64,000 nt of DNA from Bretschneidera sinensis (lineage: Eukaryota; Streptophyta; Magnoliopsida; Brassicales; Akaniaceae). Location of the stretch: positions 100,668,400-100,732,399 of the forward strand of contig CM043700.1 in assembly GCA_023935145.1 (NCBI GenBank), given 5' to 3'. The first letter of the stretch is position 1; each line of letters starts with the position of its first letter. This document shows, piece by piece, positions 60,965-64,000 of this stretch. The notes below the pieces were generated by a model, which was given only the letters and a program-made list of their open reading frames with translations, searched no databases and was not told where the DNA came from. A program made the position numbers and the translations under genes.

Positions 60965-61883
60965 GTGGTAAAAAACAAAAATTAAAAAACTGCTTTAAGA
61001 GTGAAAAGATCCTAAAACCCTTCATTTAATGCAACCTTCCGCATAGCAAATTCATAAATACTTATAGCACATACATTATAATCAAAACATATATCCAAAC
61101 ACACCCTTAAAGTCCTAATAACATGCAAAAGCCTCTCGCTTGCCTTCACCATCTTTTTCACGTAATTAATGAAGTTCAAGGACTGGAGTTTGGATAAGGT
61201 GACGACGGGTGAGGAAGAGGATGATGGAAAAAGGTAGATGGTGGTGTGAGGGGATTGGTCGAGGAGGTGAGATGGGAAGAGGCGACAAATGAGGATGGTG
61301 GTGACGTGGATGAGAGATTTAGTAAGGAGAGGGGTTGTGTTGAGTTTGTGTTTGGATTTGTGTGGGTGCTGTAAGATGACAATTTTGGTCATCTTTAGGA
61401 TTTAGGTTGTAGGGATGACATGGTATAGGCAAACTGGCTGAGGACGGTCGCAATTATCATATACTTGACAGCAATGCCATGCCAACAATAATGTGATTAT
61501 GCTTTGTGGGTCCATATTGGGTGGTGGTTCTCGGTGATTGGTTTGGTTTTGTAGGTGATGAGTAGTGAAATATTTTGGCCTCCTTTGGTGTTTGTTGACT
61601 AGGATTTATGAGTTAGGGTAGGATAGTGAAGAGAAAGAGAGAGCTGAGAGACAAAGAAGATAAAGATGATAGGTAGAGAAAATATGTCATTGAAAAGATT
61701 TTATAATGAAGAAATTGTATTTTTGTCCATGTAGTGTCAAACCCTGACAAAGTGATCGTTAGAACAGCTTTTTTACCACAATATACTAACCAGAATTGGG
61801 TTGAGGGGTATATTTGTATACTTTTAAAATAGAGGGGTGCATTCATAGTTTATGATAAACTATAATGGTGTTTTTGAAATTTT
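60965..61883. other. Interior and right arm of the candidate MULE-like element
   Basis: Left-arm sequence resumes after H (GTGGTAAAAAAC). The interior has a purine-rich segment around 61195-61330 (open on the minus strand for 126 codons, low complexity), then the right inverted repeat. No recognisable transposase or captured gene. Confidence 0.45.
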
Positions 61884-64000
61884 CCTTTATGTTCACCTAC
61901 TCATTCTTTTACCAAAAAATCTCTTTTAGGTTTTGCATTTTATTTTGGAAGAAAATTGAATACCTTTAAAAGTTGTTCTTGCCTTTATGATTCAATCATT
62001 ATAGATCGGTTCAATTTGTTTTTTTTAATGAGTACTTTGTCGGATTTCACAAAAATTAATGGGTTGTATGTCTTTGTTTGTATCGAATGTGTTTCGTTCT
62101 TCATACATGTCCTTCGACGCTCCCTTAGACCTGTTTGCGGCTTTTACGTGTTCAATTCATTGCCTTATTTGCTTGAACAACAGCTTTCTATACACACTAT
62201 TGGCAACTTTTCGATGTGTTTTCTCGAGAAACCCATAAGTTGTTGGTAAAGATGATCAAACAGAGATTCACAATAGTGGGTGCATTGAACCCATTCTCTG
62301 TTAGGTGCTTGTAAAAATTAAGTCTTTAAGGAATCTTTGAAAAACAAGATTGGATTGTATGTTTACAATATTTTGCATAAAGCGGTATGTTAGTATTTAA
62401 TAGTAATTTACACCATTTTTCTAGCTAGTATTTTTGTGAACAAACATTGAAATTTTGTTGGAATTGTCAATTCAATATGATAAATCAAACATTAGAATAG
62501 AATAGTTATCATATTTCAGCGTTATTCAATTCAAATGGAATCAATATTCAATTTAATTCAATTACACCCCGTGAACTAAACGTGACATAAATAGATTGAA
62601 GATAGTTTTTAAACTACAATGAGTGCAAAATAAAATTTTACTTGACAAAATTAAATGAATTTTTTTTATCATACAGAACTTTTAATGAAAGATGTAATAC
62701 ATGGAAAATTCAAATGAACTGTTTCACATTAGTAGAAAAACACTTCTTCAATCACTATCTAGCTTGGAGATGGTGAAGGACCACTTGAGCCCTCGCCACT
62801 TGAGCCATGTATAGTTTGATTGTTTTGAGGTTTGACAAAACAAGAAAGATATATTATTGTCAAGTGGTCAAACCTAAAGAGATGTAGGTCATGTTCAAAG
62901 AAACTGTTAATTATTTCTTGAATTTTTTAGACCCAAGCCCACTAGCAAGGGGTTTTATAATAGAGTTTTGCTATTTTTTTTATTTAGTTAATAAAGTCGT
63001 TTTAATTTTCAATTTTCAAGTAGATTGTAAATTAGGGTTTGAGAGTTTTTTTAAAATTTTTTGTGCTTCATTCTTATTACAGTGGTCTTTTTTTATTATC
63101 ACTCATAAACGTACAAATTTTATTTTTGAACAATGGAAATTTGTGTTTTTTTTTTTTTTTTTTTTTGCTCTTTTCTTAACAAATGCCTTTTATTTTAGAC
63201 TCGCCCTAAAAACATTACTCAACAAATTAAACTTACAAAGAAGAAAAAGAAGAGTTTACACCGGAGAAATTATAAATATCAAGAAAGAAAAAAGTAAGTA
63301 AAGGTCGAAAACAACTAATCAAGACTTCTTGAAAAGGTTTTCCAACGAATCTGGTGCTAACTTTTTTTCTTTCCCTAAACCTTTGAATGGGAAAATGAAG
63401 TATACATAGAACTATTATTAGTGTCTATAATAAACTAGAAAAACTTAGCATAAAATAAGGGAAGAAATAGCAGAGCAACTTCACACCGCCCCCTGTAAAG
63501 TTTAGTGAAACAAGCAGCTCTAAACCTAACCCATATAAATGATAGAAACCATATATAGTATCGCATCAAAACTAGCAGCGTTACTTTTGTCTTATAGTAT
63601 TGACGTTAAGCCTTCGTGTCTCCATTACCGTTCCAAAACCCAGCCTTTTCTGCATGCCTTTATTTTTATGCGGTCGGCAATTAATGGAATGATTTTCGTA
63701 TTTAATTATCGTGCCTGATCAACTACATACAGCTTTATGAAAAATTTTCTCCGTAATTCATCGACGCCCACAAGATGGACCGACTGGAAGCGTTAGCTGA
63801 CAAAATTTGTTTTAAGTCGTCACAGAGAAGACTAGAAGAGGAGAATCCCAGAGAATTTAGCAACCCACTTAATTCAACTCCATTAGAGACTCGAAGCGAA
63901 TCTCCTTTTAATTATACCACTTTTTGATAATTACACATAGTTGCAGCCCTACGCAATTAAGCATTTGATTGGTTCTGATGGCCCACAAAACCCTTCGTCC
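61884..64000. other. No gene supported
   Basis: AT-rich with long T runs (63148-63168). 63560-63960 is less AT-rich and could be the edge of a gene beyond the window, but nothing in it is recognised. Confidence 0.5.
63775..63927 (+). other. Small ORF of 50 codons, doubtful
   Basis: Starts MDRLEALADKICFKSSQRRL and ends in TGA, in the less AT-rich patch near the right edge. The composition is hydrophilic and charged, unlike the AT-driven frames nearby. No family recognised; it may be chance or an upstream exon. Confidence 0.2.

Larger units (their letters stand above)
46895..61883. mobile_element. Candidate MULE-like inverted-repeat element split by element H
   Basis: About 100-115 bp at 46895-47009 is repeated in inverse orientation at about 61765-61883 (shared GAATGCACCCCTCTATTTT, GTATACAAAT, AACCCAA..CTGGTTAGT). 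Flanks CCTTTTTGTT (46885-46894) and CCTTTATGTT (61884-61893) match at 9 of 10 positions, the size of a Mutator-type duplication. Without copia H the element would be about 1.0 kb. No transposase is visible. Identity of the superfamily is an inference. Confidence 0.5.

Noticed and set aside
61012..61392. Minus-strand frame of 126 codons as a captured gene in the MULE-like element
   Set aside because: Ser/Pro/Thr-rich low-complexity sequence from a purine-rich tract; no domain recognised and no splice context.
46500..62590. Weak inverted similarity (TCACGTTT with ATTCAATT-rich tracts) at about 46510 and 62585 as ends of an even larger transposon
   Set aside because: Match is short and AT-biased, and no target duplication could be read.
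62891..63301. 136-codon plus-strand frame near the right edge
   Set aside because: Phe/Leu/Lys-dominated translation of AT-rich DNA with a long T run; no motif.

Overview
The window is nuclear DNA of a eudicot plant. It is AT-rich and repeat-rich, and it holds one recognisable, apparently intact host gene: a ten-exon trehalose-6-phosphate phosphatase (TPP) on the minus strand (coding span 42935-45034). Every intron is GT-AG, the ten exons join into one 371-residue frame, and all HAD phosphatase motifs are present. Almost everything else that can be assigned is LTR retrotransposon sequence in nested layers, plus a few DNA-transposon-like insertions.

Left stack, 1-29344. Copia element B (minus strand, 5' LTR 28531-29344, 3' LTR remnant 4758-5380) is the outermost layer. 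Athila-like gypsy element A (1-4757, minus, 3' end outside the window) lies inside B's 3' LTR. Athila-like gypsy element D (6422-25509, minus) inserted into B's reverse transcriptase gene. Gypsy element E (12291-20007, plus) inserted into D's pol gene with a perfect 5-bp target duplication (CTTTA). Solo LTR F (22048-23369, plus) lies in D's gag gene. Most junctions can be read to the base because the interrupted reading frame resumes on the other side.

Middle. 29345-33768 holds no gene I can support, apart from a possible solo LTR at 31844-32336. Gypsy element C (33769-41325, minus) is a relative of A and carries the same internal pol deletion. The TPP gene follows, with its likely 5' UTR intron and TATA-like box.

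Right stack, 46895-61883. A pair of roughly 100-bp inverted repeats with 10-bp near-identical flanks (MULE-like) surrounds a decayed Sirevirus-type copia element H (47010-60964, plus). H has gag, pol and a separate env-like reading frame. Its 5' LTR carries a hAT-type element with an 8-bp target duplication (47307-48515). Its protease/integrase region carries a truncated Athila-like element G (51569-53995). 61884-64000 holds no gene I can support.

Three themes deserve a second look. First, A, C and E are gag-protease elements without a working polymerase region; A and C share one deletion junction, so a defective lineage was mobilised in trans. Second, a hairpin with a compensatory base-pair change precedes an internal polypurine-like motif in A, C, D and E. 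Third, every LTR family here has a cluster of short palindrome-rich motifs a short distance upstream of its TATA box, and the same motif class recurs in internal 3' noncoding DNA of C and H. All retroelement reading frames are broken; the env-like frame of H (57741-58622) is the longest open stretch inside an otherwise decayed element.
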